NCBI RefSeq assembly: GCF_041435115.1
Contig: NZ_CP108046.1
Coordinates: forward strand, 9,424,001 to 9,488,000
DNA: 64,000 bases
Origin: Streptomyces sp. NBC_00289
GTDB taxonomy: Bacteria; Actinomycetota; Actinomycetes; Streptomycetales; Streptomycetaceae
Direction of reading: 5' to 3'
The notes beneath the pieces are model-generated. The model was not told the DNA's origin, did not search any database, and saw only the letters and a program-made list of their open reading frames with translations. Positions 15,464 through 22,978 of the stretch are shown piece after piece. Each line of letters opens with the position of its first letter. Position 1 is the first letter of the stretch. Made by a program: the position numbers and the translations under genes.

Positions 15464-17667
15464 ACGGGTACGTCTGGCATCCGACACCGGAGTTCACCGA
15501 GCACGGCAACGTCGCGGCCTTCTGCCGCGCCCACGGCATCGACGGCGGCTACCGCGCCCTACAGGCCAGGTCGGCCGCCGACCCCGCGTGGTTCTGGGAG
15601 CGGGCCGCGGTCGACATCGGCATCGTCTGGCACACCCCGCCGTCACGCGTGTGCGACGACACCGCGGGCATCGCCGCCACCCGTTGGTTCCCCGGCGGAC
15701 ACACCAACCTCGTGGACTCCTGTCTGCACCGTCACCTGCGCCAGGGACGCGGCCTGGAGCCCGCGCTGCGCTGGGAGCGGGAGGAGGGCACGAAAGGCGT
15801 CCTCACGTACGAGGAGGTCGCCGCCCGCAGCGCACGGGTGGCGGGCGGACTCCGCGCTCTCGGGGTGGTGGTCGGTGACCGGGTGGCCGGGTATCTGCCC
15901 CCCGGTCCCGAGGCCTTCCTCCTACTGTTCGCCTGCGCGCGCATCGGCGCCGTACTGGTGCCGCTGTTCTCCGGGTTCGGCGCCGAGGCCGTCGCGGTAC
16001 GGCTCGCCGACGCCGACGCCCGCGTCCTGGTCACCGCCGAGGCCACCACCCGGCACGGGCGCAGGCACGACATGCGGTCGGTGGCCCGTGCGGCGCTGAG
16101 GAAGACCAAGTGCGTCACGCATCTCGTGGTCGCCCGCGAGGACCCGGGCCCGTTGCCCAGCCCGTTCGAAGGCGGCGCCCACGACGCGCGGCCCGAGGTG
16201 GGGCGGCCGGGTGCACCGGATCGCGTGGGGTCCGAGGTGGGGCGGCAGGGCGCAGCGGCTCACGTGGGGCCCGGGACCGTGCGGCCGGGCGCAGCGGACC
16301 GCGTGGGGTCCGAGGTGGGGCGGGCGAGCGGACCGGCTCGCGTGGGGTCCGAGGCGGGGCGGCCGGGCGCACCGGACCGCGCGTCGGCGCCCTCCCCGGC
16401 CGGCGACGCGCTGCCGTGCGAGCCGGTTGTCGCGCAGGGGACGGTGACGATCAGCTGGCAGCGGCTCGCCGAGGCCGAGCCCGTCGACACCGTCTCGCTG
16501 CCCGCAGACGCCCCCTTCCTGCTCCTGCACACCTCGGGCACCACCGGCCGCCCCAAAGGGGCGATCCACACCCACGGCGGCTTCCCGGTCCAGGTCGGCA
16601 GCGAGACCCGGTACAACCTCGACCTGCGGCCGCACGACGTGGTCTTCTGGGTCACCGATCCCGGCTGGATCATGTTCCCGCTCGTCGCCGTCGGCGCGAG
16701 CCTCGCGGGCGCGAGCGTCGTGGCGTACGAGGGGGCGATCGACCAGCCGGACGCCGCCCGCCTGTGGCGGCTGCTCGACGACCACGAGGTCACCGTCTTC
16801 GGCAGCTCGCCCAGTCTGTCCCGCATGCTCATGGCCCGCGAGCAGGAGCAGCCTGCCGCACCGACGCGGCTGCGCCTGCTCGCCTCCACCGGCGAACCGT
16901 GGACCGAGGAGGCGTGGCGCTGGTACTTCGCCGAACTCGGCGGCACACGCTGCCCGGTGATCAACATCTGCGGTGGCACCGAGGTCGGTGGGTCCCTGCT
17001 CGCCTCCGCGCCCACGCTGCCCCAGTCGCCGTGCGGTTTCTCGGGGCCGTGCCTGGGTGTCGACGCCGTCATCGAGGACGACCAGGGCAGGCAGCCGCCC
17101 GAAGGGCAGGCCGGCGAACTGGTCGTACGGCAGGCCTGGCCCGGCATGACCCATGGGCTGTGGCGGGCGGGGGAACGCTTCACCCGGACCTACTTCGCCC
17201 GCAGGCCCGGCCGCTGGTCCCACGGCGACCTCGTCTCCCGGTCCGGGGAGGAGTGGTTCGTCCACGGCCGCCTCGACGACGTCATCAAGGTGGCCGGCAA
17301 ACGCCTCGGGCCCGCCGAGGTCGAGGACGCCGTCGTCGGTGACCCGGCCGTCGCCGAGGTGGCCGCGGTCGGAGTGCCGCACCCCGTCAAGGGTGAGGCG
17401 CTGTGGTGCTTCGCGGTCCCCGCGGCCGGGCGGCTTCTCGGCGCGCGGGAGGCCGAGCGCATCCGTGCCCGGGTGGCCGACGCGCTGGGCCCCGCCTTCC
17501 GGCCGAGCCGGGTGGTGGCCGTCCCCGAGCTGCCCAGGACCCGCAACGGCAAGGTGATGCGGCGGCTCATCCGCAGTCTCGTCACCGGTGAGGCACCCGG
17601 CGACGTGTCCACACTCGTCAACCCGGCCGGCCTCGACGCGATCCGTGCCGCCCTGAAGGACCAGTGA
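15460..17667 (+). CDS. AMP-dependent acyl-CoA synthetase (acetyl/acetoacetyl-CoA synthetase-like)
   Basis: A 735-residue ANL-superfamily ligase that would activate a carboxylic acid as acyl-CoA. The N-terminus (WHPTPEFTEHGNVAAFCRAHG) is of the ACAS_N type. The P-loop is LLLHTSGTTGRPKGAIHTH, and the adenylate motifs are NICGGTEVGG and GRLDDVIKVAGKRLGP. The C-terminal catalytic Lys is in PRTRNGKVMRRLI. GTG start overlaps the thiolase stop (GTGA). Residues 246-310 are five in-frame 13-residue repeats between the N-terminal domain and the P-loop, a Gly/Arg/Val-rich insertion not expected in this family. The substrate is not predictable from sequence alone. Confidence 0.88.
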   Translation: MNGYVWHPTPEFTEHGNVAAFCRAHGIDGGYRALQARSAADPAWFWERAAVDIGIVWHTPPSRVCDDTAGIAATRWFPGGHTNLVDSCLHRHLRQGRGLEPALRWEREEGTKGVLTYEEVAARSARVAGGLRALGVVVGDRVAGYLPPGPEAFLLLFACARIGAVLVPLFSGFGAEAVAVRLADADARVLVTAEATTRHGRRHDMRSVARAALRKTKCVTHLVVAREDPGPLPSPFEGGAHDARPEVGRPGAPDRVGSEVGRQGAAAHVGPGTVRPGAADRVGSEVGRASGPARVGSEAGRPGAPDRASAPSPAGDALPCEPVVAQGTVTISWQRLAEAEPVDTVSLPADAPFLLLHTSGTTGRPKGAIHTHGGFPVQVGSETRYNLDLRPHDVVFWVTDPGWIMFPLVAVGASLAGASVVAYEGAIDQPDAARLWRLLDDHEVTVFGSSPSLSRMLMAREQEQPAAPTRLRLLASTGEPWTEEAWRWYFAELGGTRCPVINICGGTEVGGSLLASAPTLPQSPCGFSGPCLGVDAVIEDDQGRQPPEGQAGELVVRQAWPGMTHGLWRAGERFTRTYFARRPGRWSHGDLVSRSGEEWFVHGRLDDVIKVAGKRLGPAEVEDAVVGDPAVAEVAAVGVPHPVKGEALWCFAVPAAGRLLGAREAERIRARVADALGPAFRPSRVVAVPELPRTRNGKVMRRLIRSLVTGEAPGDVSTLVNPAGLDAIRAALKDQ
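16195..16389 (+). repeat. 39-bp in-frame minisatellite, 5 units
   Basis: Five 39-bp units encode variants of EVGRPGAPDRVGS inside the acyl-CoA synthetase. They keep the reading frame and form a low-complexity linker. Confidence 0.85.
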
Positions 17668-17702
17668 GAGCGGGCCACCCGCTCCATGACCGAGGGAGCT
17701 TC

Positions 17703-18581
17703 ATGCCGACGATCGACATCCTCCTGCCCGGCTTCGCCATCGACACCGACCAGGGCTATCCCGCGTTCTGCGGGGTGTTCCTGGTCCGCGGCCCGGACGC
17801 CGACGGACGGGACCGGAACATCCTCGTCGACGCCGCCCACGTCGGCCGCCGGCCCTTCCTGTGGAACGCGCTGGCCGCCCACGGCCTCACCGCCGGCGAC
17901 ATCGACACCGTCGTCCTCACCCACGCCCACTGGGACCACGTCCAGAACATCGACCTGTTCCCGCAGGCCACCCTCGTCCTTCACCCCGACGAGCGCCGCT
18001 ACGCGCACACCCCGCACGCCAACGACTGGGCCACACCCGCCTGGACGGGCCTGCTGCTCGAACAACTCCCCGTCCGCGAGGTCACGGACGGGGAGGAGAT
18101 CATCCCGGGCGTCGAGGTCATCGCCCTGCCCGGGCACTCGCCCGGCAGCATCGGCGTGGTCGTCCGGACCGACCAGGGCCGCGCGACGATCACGGGCGAC
18201 GCCCTGCACTTCGCGTACGTCGCCCGCACCGGTCGCAACCCCCTGGTCTTCTGGGACGCCGACCAGGCCGCGCAGAGCATCGAGCGGGTCCTGACCGTGT
18301 CCGACGTGGTCTACCCGGGCCACGACCGGCCGTTCAGGCTCACGACGGACGGTGACATCGACTACCTGGAGTCCTTCGCGCTCACCCTGACCGGACTGCG
18401 GCCCGACACCGCGGGACTGAGCTTCGCCGACGGCTCCGCCCGCCCGCTGTGGGTCATGCCCGGCGTCGACGAGCAGCGCACGCTGTACGAGAAGAACGCC
18501 GACGACGTCGCGGGGCGCATCAGCGGGGTGCCGCGGGTGCTGCGCCCGGTTCCGCGAGCAGGCGGGCCAGCGAGGAGTTGA
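17703..18581 (+). CDS. Metallo-beta-lactamase-fold hydrolase
   Basis: A 292-residue MBL-fold protein with the zinc motif HAHWDH (His74, His76, Asp78, His79), the second His in IALPGHSPGSIG, the bridging Asp in TITGDALHFAY and a final His in VVYPGHDRPF. These are the full set of metal ligands of glyoxalase II/lactonase-like enzymes. It may hydrolyse a lactone or thioester. ATG 17703 with GAGGGAG upstream is preferred over the GTG at 17664. It follows the synthetase closely. Its last 62 bp overlap the convergent thioesterase gene. Confidence 0.87.
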   Translation: MPTIDILLPGFAIDTDQGYPAFCGVFLVRGPDADGRDRNILVDAAHVGRRPFLWNALAAHGLTAGDIDTVVLTHAHWDHVQNIDLFPQATLVLHPDERRYAHTPHANDWATPAWTGLLLEQLPVREVTDGEEIIPGVEVIALPGHSPGSIGVVVRTDQGRATITGDALHFAYVARTGRNPLVFWDADQAAQSIERVLTVSDVVYPGHDRPFRLTTDGDIDYLESFALTLTGLRPDTAGLSFADGSARPLWVMPGVDEQRTLYEKNADDVAGRISGVPRVLRPVPRAGGPARS

Positions 18582-19326
18582 GCCGGTCGAAGAACGGGTC
18601 GGGTGCCTCACGCGGAAAGAAGTGGCCGCCGGGGACGGTCGTCATGCGGAAGCGGTGCACGTACTGCCCCCAGGCCCCGACCGCGTCCGGGGTCACGAGC
18701 GGGTCGTCGGCCCCTGCGAAGGCCTCGACGCTCAGCGGCAGCCGGGCCTGTTCGTCGTCCGGGTCCGGCAGCCCCGCCCGGTGACCGGTCGCGCAGATCC
18801 GCAGATCGTCACGCAGGACGGGCAGCAGCACGCGCAGCCAGTCGTCCCGGCCGAGGAACTGCGGACTGAGTCCGCCGAAGTCGACCAGCAGACGGGCCAG
18901 TTCGTGGTCGTCGTACCGGTCGGCCGGCGGCAGCGTCGACGACACGTGCGGGGCCGCGTACGCCCCGAGGAAGAGGGCCTCGGGCGGGCGGCCGCCCGCC
19001 CGCAGCCGGGCCGCCGTCAGAGCGAACGCCACCATCGCGCCCATGCTGTGGCCGTAGGCGGCCCAGGGCCCCTCGTCGAGCCCGGCGGCGAGTTCGCGTC
19101 CGAGGGCCTCGACGACATCGCCCGCGTCCCGGAAGCGGGGCTCGCGGTAGCGCGCCTCGCGGCCCGGCAACTGCACCGGAAGGACGTCCACGTCGGACGG
19201 CAGGCGTCCGGCCCACGAGCTGAAGAACGAGGCGCCGCCGCCCGCGTGGTGAAAGCAGAACAGCCGGAGCCGGGCGTCCTTGCGGGGCGCCCGGCCCAGG
19301 CAGGACACCGTGGTCGTCGCGGTCAT
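18520..19326 (-). CDS. Type II thioesterase
   Basis: A 268-residue alpha/beta hydrolase of the RifR/GrsT type that removes wrong or stalled acyl groups from carrier proteins. It has FCFHHAGGGASFF at the oxyanion strand, the nucleophile in AYGHSMGAMVAF, the Asp in GADDPLV and the His in VPGGHFFPRE. The ATG at 19326 overlaps the stop of the preceding small gene (ATGA). It is the last gene of the nine-gene acyl-tetronate-type operon. Its 3' end overlaps the convergent MBL hydrolase by 62 bp. Confidence 0.93.
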   Translation of the reverse strand: MTATTTVSCLGRAPRKDARLRLFCFHHAGGGASFFSSWAGRLPSDVDVLPVQLPGREARYREPRFRDAGDVVEALGRELAAGLDEGPWAAYGHSMGAMVAFALTAARLRAGGRPPEALFLGAYAAPHVSSTLPPADRYDDHELARLLVDFGGLSPQFLGRDDWLRVLLPVLRDDLRICATGHRAGLPDPDDEQARLPLSVEAFAGADDPLVTPDAVGAWGQYVHRFRMTTVPGGHFFPREAPDPFFDRLNSSLARLLAEPGAAPAAPR

Positions 19327-19565
19327 GCGGGTGCTCCGGCCGAGGTACGGGCCAGGCGGCGACGGGCGCGCAGGACGCGGGCCCGGGCGGCCCGGCGTAC
19401 GCCGCTCGCCGTGCCGGTCATGCCCAGCGCCTGCGACAGCACGCAGGTGGGCGACGCGTCGGCGGCGCGGCCGGGCAGGTCGAGGAGACACCTGGGCACG
19501 CGGAGGCTGTCCGCTCCGTGGGGGAGGGGGTTTTCCGGCCCGCCCACGTCGGCCACGGGGTTCAT
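19323..19565 (-). CDS. Unrecognised 80-residue protein in the biosynthetic operon
   Basis: The protein begins MNPVADVGGPENPLPHG and carries CLLDLPGRAADASPTCVLSQALG in the middle, with two Cys 13 residues apart. It ends in a strongly basic Ala/Arg helix (VRRAARARVLRARRRLARTS). The start overlaps the stop of the upstream 77-residue gene (ATGA), and its own stop overlaps the thioesterase start (ATGA). Such double coupling is hard to explain unless it is translated. No family is recognised. It could be a small helper of the ACP or condensation step, a peptide product, or only a coupling device. Confidence 0.55.
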   Translation of the reverse strand: MNPVADVGGPENPLPHGADSLRVPRCLLDLPGRAADASPTCVLSQALGMTGTASGVRRAARARVLRARRRLARTSAGAPA

Positions 19566-19795
19566 CGCGGCGCTCCCTTCCCGTCGGGGGCACGTGTCTC
19601 TTCCGGGCCACGGTCGGCCGTGGCCGTTCGCCTGTCTCCGCCGGTGACGAGGCGGGCGAGGCCGGCCCGCATCCGCCTGCCGAGGCCGGGGGAGAGGACC
19701 AGGTCCAGCTGGGTGTCGAGGAACAGGGCGTGCAGGTGCACACAGGCCTCGGGTTCGGCCGACGCGTGTGCCGGGTCGGTTCGGGGCGTGGTCAC
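19562..19795 (-). CDS. Unrecognised 77-residue protein in the biosynthetic operon
   Basis: Starts with GTG overlapping the ACP stop (GTGA) and ends overlapping the next small gene (ATGA). The middle segment EACVHLHALFLDTQLDLVLSP is amphipathic and followed by the basic GLGRRMRAGLARLV; the ends are hydrophilic and likely disordered. No domain is recognised. Its position directly after the glyceryl carrier protein suggests a role near that protein, but this is inference only. Confidence 0.55.
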   Translation of the reverse strand: MTTPRTDPAHASAEPEACVHLHALFLDTQLDLVLSPGLGRRMRAGLARLVTGGDRRTATADRGPEETRAPDGKGAPR

Positions 19796-20028
19796 CGGAC
19801 CACCACTTCGTACATCTGCCGGAACGTGCGCGTCTCCAGCAGGTCGACCACCGGGACGCGGCCTCCGAGGAGGGTCTCCACCACGGTCACGAGCCGCAGC
19901 AGCAGTACGGAGTCCCAGTCGGCGAAGTCGTCCAGGGGGCGGTCGAGGTCCTCCGCCTCGACGAGCAGGCCGAGTTCCTCCTGGAGAAGGGTGCGGAACG
20001 CTTCGATGTCGGCGAGGGCGGTGGTCAT
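19792..20028 (-). CDS. Discrete acyl carrier protein (predicted glyceryl-ACP)
   Basis: A 78-residue carrier protein. The phosphopantetheine-accepting Ser is in ADWDSVLLLRLV, preceded by an acidic helix (LLQEELGLLVEAEDLDRPLDD). It overlaps the FkbH-like gene by ATGA. In tetronate pathways the ACP directly after the FkbH-like gene carries the glyceryl unit, and the order KASIII-FkbH-ACP here is the same. It would be activated by the Sfp-type PPTase at 28542. Confidence 0.9.
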   Translation of the reverse strand: MTTALADIEAFRTLLQEELGLLVEAEDLDRPLDDFADWDSVLLLRLVTVVETLLGGRVPVVDLLETRTFRQMYEVVVR

Positions 20029-21959
20029 ACGGTTTCTCCGTCGGACGGGCCGAACGCGGCATGCAGCCGCAGATGGGCGGGGGCGGGGGCGACGTCGCCC
20101 AGGTCGTGCCGGAAGACGACGGCGTTGTGGTCGTCCGGGTCGGTGCCGGTGACGGTGAAGCCGTGCTCGGCGTAGAAGGAGGAGAAGGCGGAGTTGCGCG
20201 GGGAGGGCACGTAGCGGCCCGTCACGGCGTTCGCGCCGGTGTTCCTGGCGAACTCCAGCACCGCCGCCACGCACGCGCTCTCGATGCCCCGGGAGAACAC
20301 CCGGCAGGAGAGGACGAAGTTGTCGATGCGCAGCACCTCTGCCTCGCGCCGCAGGAACAGGGCGCCGACCAGTCCGTGGTCCCCGAACCGGTCGCGCGCC
20401 CGCACCGCGATCACGTGCTGCCCCTGGCGCAGCGTCCGCGCCGCGACCTGAGGCACCTGCAGGCGCTCGGTGGCCAGGTGGAACTGGTTGGTCCGCAGGG
20501 TGAGTTGGGAGACCCGGCCGATCTCCGACTCCCGCGGCGACCGCAGGACGACCTCCAGGCCGATCCCTTCGAGGTAGTCCTGGTAGGAGCCGAAGTCCTC
20601 TCGGAACTCCTGCCGCAGGGCTTCGGTGCGGTAGCGGCCGGCCCGTTGCAGGTCGGCCTCGGTGAGTTCGAACAGGTCGAACCATCCGTCGGCCAGCAGT
20701 GCCGAGGGGTGCAGGGCGGGCTCCTCGTCGACCCGGACGACGGCGACGTCGGGCAGTTGCTCGGCGACCAGCCCGCATTCGAAGAGACTGTCGTCGACGA
20801 AGACGAAGCTGTCCAGGCCGATCCCGAGCCGGTCGGCGATGTCGCGAAGATTGTCGTGCTTGGCCTTCCAGTTGGCGTTGACCCGTACGAAGGCGTCCTC
20901 GCGCAGCACCATGGCCGGATGGGTGCGGAGTGTTTCGCGCACCGTGTCGGAGTCGTTCTTGCTGCTGACAGCCAGCAGCACGCCCTGCGAGGCGAGTTGC
21001 GCGAGCACCCGCTGGAACTCCTGGAAGGCCTCACCTCTGAGGCCGGCGCCGAGTTCCACGCCGGCGGACCCGTCCTCGCCGAGCACCCCGCCCCACAGCG
21101 TGCCGTCCAGATCCAGCACCAGGCATTTGCGGGTGCGGCCCAGCCGGGCGCGCACGATGTGGGCGGCCTCCCGGGCATAGGCGGCGAGCAGCGCGTCCGA
21201 CAGTCGGGCCCGGGCGTACTGCGCGGTGCGTGCGTCCCAGGCCGGAACGCCCTCGGCCACCAGTGGATCGAGGTCCACGGTGACCACCCCGGGATGCTTC
21301 TCGGCAAGGAGCAGCAGTCCGCGGTTGAAGTCCCGCCACACCGCGCCGAGCCGTGCCCGGGAGCGCAGGTCGACCAGTTGGTGGCTGTAGCGGCGGGGCA
21401 GGGGGACGGTGTTCACCACGAGCAGGCCGCGCCCGGCCTCCTGGTGGGCGCGCACGGCGCCGGCGACGAGGGAGAGCCGGGCGCGTGCGGCGGCCTCGAC
21501 GTCCTCCACCCGCCAGGGCACGGTGACGTCGTCGAACACCGTGTGGGCGTCGAGCAGGCAGAGCGTGACCTGCGGTTGGTCCTCGCCGGGCGTGGCGGGC
21601 CGCATCAGATCCTGAAGATAGGAGCCGTACGGGGCGACCTTGGGCTCCAACAGCAGTCCGTGCCGGGCCAGTTCGGCGGTCAGGGGAGCCACGAGCGGGG
21701 CCACCGTGGAGTGTCCCGTGACGCTGACGGCGACGACCGGCACGTCGGTGTGGCGGCAGACCTCCCGGGGATCGAGCCGGGCCAGCAGCTGCCCGGCGGC
21801 CGGCAGGTCGCTCGCCGGCATGCGGGTCAGCAGGGCCCGCACCCGCCCGTACCGGGCGGTGAGGGTGCCCTCCCGGTGCAGCGCGCGCAGGGTGGCGAGA
21901 GCCTGCGGGGCGTGCCAGGTTCCGGCCGGGTCGGCGACGCGGTTCTCGGTCTCGGTCAT
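20025..21959 (-). CDS. FkbH-like glyceryl-ACP synthase
   Basis: A 644-residue protein with three parts: an N-terminal SGNH-like region (about 1-270, with VTLCLLDAHTVFDD), a HAD domain with LDLDGTLWGG (Asp283, Asp285), SSKN (Lys334) and FVFVDDSLFEC, and a C-terminal GNAT-like region (TLRTNQFHLATERL, FVLSCRVFSRGIESA). The family dephosphorylates 1,3-bisphosphoglycerate and loads the glyceryl group onto an ACP. None of the genes needed to turn glyceryl-ACP into methoxymalonyl-ACP are nearby, so a tetronate role fits better. It overlaps its neighbours on both sides by 4 bp. Confidence 0.92.
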   Translation of the reverse strand: MTETENRVADPAGTWHAPQALATLRALHREGTLTARYGRVRALLTRMPASDLPAAGQLLARLDPREVCRHTDVPVVAVSVTGHSTVAPLVAPLTAELARHGLLLEPKVAPYGSYLQDLMRPATPGEDQPQVTLCLLDAHTVFDDVTVPWRVEDVEAAARARLSLVAGAVRAHQEAGRGLLVVNTVPLPRRYSHQLVDLRSRARLGAVWRDFNRGLLLLAEKHPGVVTVDLDPLVAEGVPAWDARTAQYARARLSDALLAAYAREAAHIVRARLGRTRKCLVLDLDGTLWGGVLGEDGSAGVELGAGLRGEAFQEFQRVLAQLASQGVLLAVSSKNDSDTVRETLRTHPAMVLREDAFVRVNANWKAKHDNLRDIADRLGIGLDSFVFVDDSLFECGLVAEQLPDVAVVRVDEEPALHPSALLADGWFDLFELTEADLQRAGRYRTEALRQEFREDFGSYQDYLEGIGLEVVLRSPRESEIGRVSQLTLRTNQFHLATERLQVPQVAARTLRQGQHVIAVRARDRFGDHGLVGALFLRREAEVLRIDNFVLSCRVFSRGIESACVAAVLEFARNTGANAVTGRYVPSPRNSAFSSFYAEHGFTVTGTDPDDHNAVVFRHDLGDVAPAPAHLRLHAAFGPSDGETV

Positions 21960-22978
21960 GCCCGCTCCAGCGCGAAACCGGACTTGATCCACTTGCTGGA
22001 CTCGATGGCGACCGCGATCGCGCGCCCGGGGCCGTTCCACTGCCGCAGCAACTCGTCGAGCTGAAGGAAGGGCAGCGCGTTGCCGTTGTTGCCGACGGTG
22101 CGTACGACGTTGACGCGGCGGGCGTCCGGCGCGGGCATGTCCGCGGAGATGCGGTCGCTCATCCGGCCGGAGAGCTGTGGCGGCAGCAGGAAGTCCACGC
22201 CGTCGGCGCCCCAGCCGAGGTCGTCCACGAGCTCCCAGAACATCTGCCGCGCCATGACGGGCACCGCCTCCTCGATCGCCTTGTAGTCCTCGAAGACCGC
22301 CGCGCGGTCGCTGTGCCGGTCGCCGAGTCCGAACCAGTCGATGACCTGGCCGGGCTCCCGGCCCAGGCCCACCAGCCGGTTGAGGATCTGACGGATCTCG
22401 ATGCCCTGGCCCAGAGCCTCGGCGCTCAGCACGGCCGCGCCGGCTCCGTCGCCGAAGAGCACGTAGTTGACGAGCTCCGCCGAGGTGCGACTGCCCGGGT
22501 CGAAGTCCGTCTCCAGATGCTTGGCGCACACGTCGCCGCCGATCACGAGCACGGTGGCGCAGCGTCCGGCCAGCAGCAGGGTGCGGGCTATGTCCAGGGC
22601 CTGTACGGCACCCGCACAGCCGGACTGGAGCTGGTAGGTGGGCACGTTGTCGATGCCGAGCCGGTCGGCGACCACGTTCACGGTGGCGGGCATCAGATGG
22701 TCCGGGGTGGCTGTGCCCATGACGATGCAGTCGATGTCACCCGGCTCCAGGCCGGCCTCGGCCAGCGCCCGGTCGGCGGCGGTCGTCGCGATGTCCGCCA
22801 GGCTGTGCCGTACCTGGCCGGTGGCCAGGTCGACGGCGAAGTACCGGCTGGTGTTGCCGATGAACATCTCGGCCCACGTCGGGTCGACGCCGACGAGTTT
22901 GGCCAGGGTCGCGTTGTCCACAGGGTCCCCGGGCAGGCAGGTGCCGACCGAGGCCAGATACGCGGTGGGAGGGGCCAT
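21956..22978 (-). CDS. KASIII-like condensing enzyme (tetronate-forming type)
   Basis: A 340-residue protein with the FabH/KASIII fold. The nucleophile is Cys121 in QLQSGCAGAVQALD and the Asn region is TVGNNGNALPF. The usual catalytic His of the HQAN motif is replaced: the aligned stretch reads LLPPQLSGRM with Pro at that place. Tetronate pathways use a KASIII-like protein to join the C-C and C-O bonds between a beta-ketoacyl thioester and glyceryl-ACP. The gene is followed directly by FkbH and ACP genes, the same order as abyA1-A2-A3-type cassettes. Start ATG overlaps the PKS stop by one base (TGATG). Confidence 0.88.
   Translation of the reverse strand: MAPPTAYLASVGTCLPGDPVDNATLAKLVGVDPTWAEMFIGNTSRYFAVDLATGQVRHSLADIATTAADRALAEAGLEPGDIDCIVMGTATPDHLMPATVNVVADRLGIDNVPTYQLQSGCAGAVQALDIARTLLLAGRCATVLVIGGDVCAKHLETDFDPGSRTSAELVNYVLFGDGAGAAVLSAEALGQGIEIRQILNRLVGLGREPGQVIDWFGLGDRHSDRAAVFEDYKAIEEAVPVMARQMFWELVDDLGWGADGVDFLLPPQLSGRMSDRISADMPAPDARRVNVVRTVGNNGNALPFLQLDELLRQWNGPGRAIAVAIESSKWIKSGFALERA

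Noticed and set aside
15922..17382. 486-codon minus-strand ORF opposite the acyl-CoA synthetase
   Set aside because: Shadow frame that even inherits the minisatellite; no independent evidence.
12805..18581. MFS-thiolase-ligase-MBL operon as part of the tetronate cluster
   Set aside because: It has its own TetR/operators and opposite direction, and its enzymes fit CoA-bound degradation rather than ACP-bound synthesis. The link is only proximity.
20025..21959. FkbH-like protein as part of methoxymalonyl-ACP extender synthesis
   Set aside because: The acyl-CoA dehydrogenases and O-methyltransferase that accompany FkbH in that pathway are absent, and the only AT has a malonyl signature.
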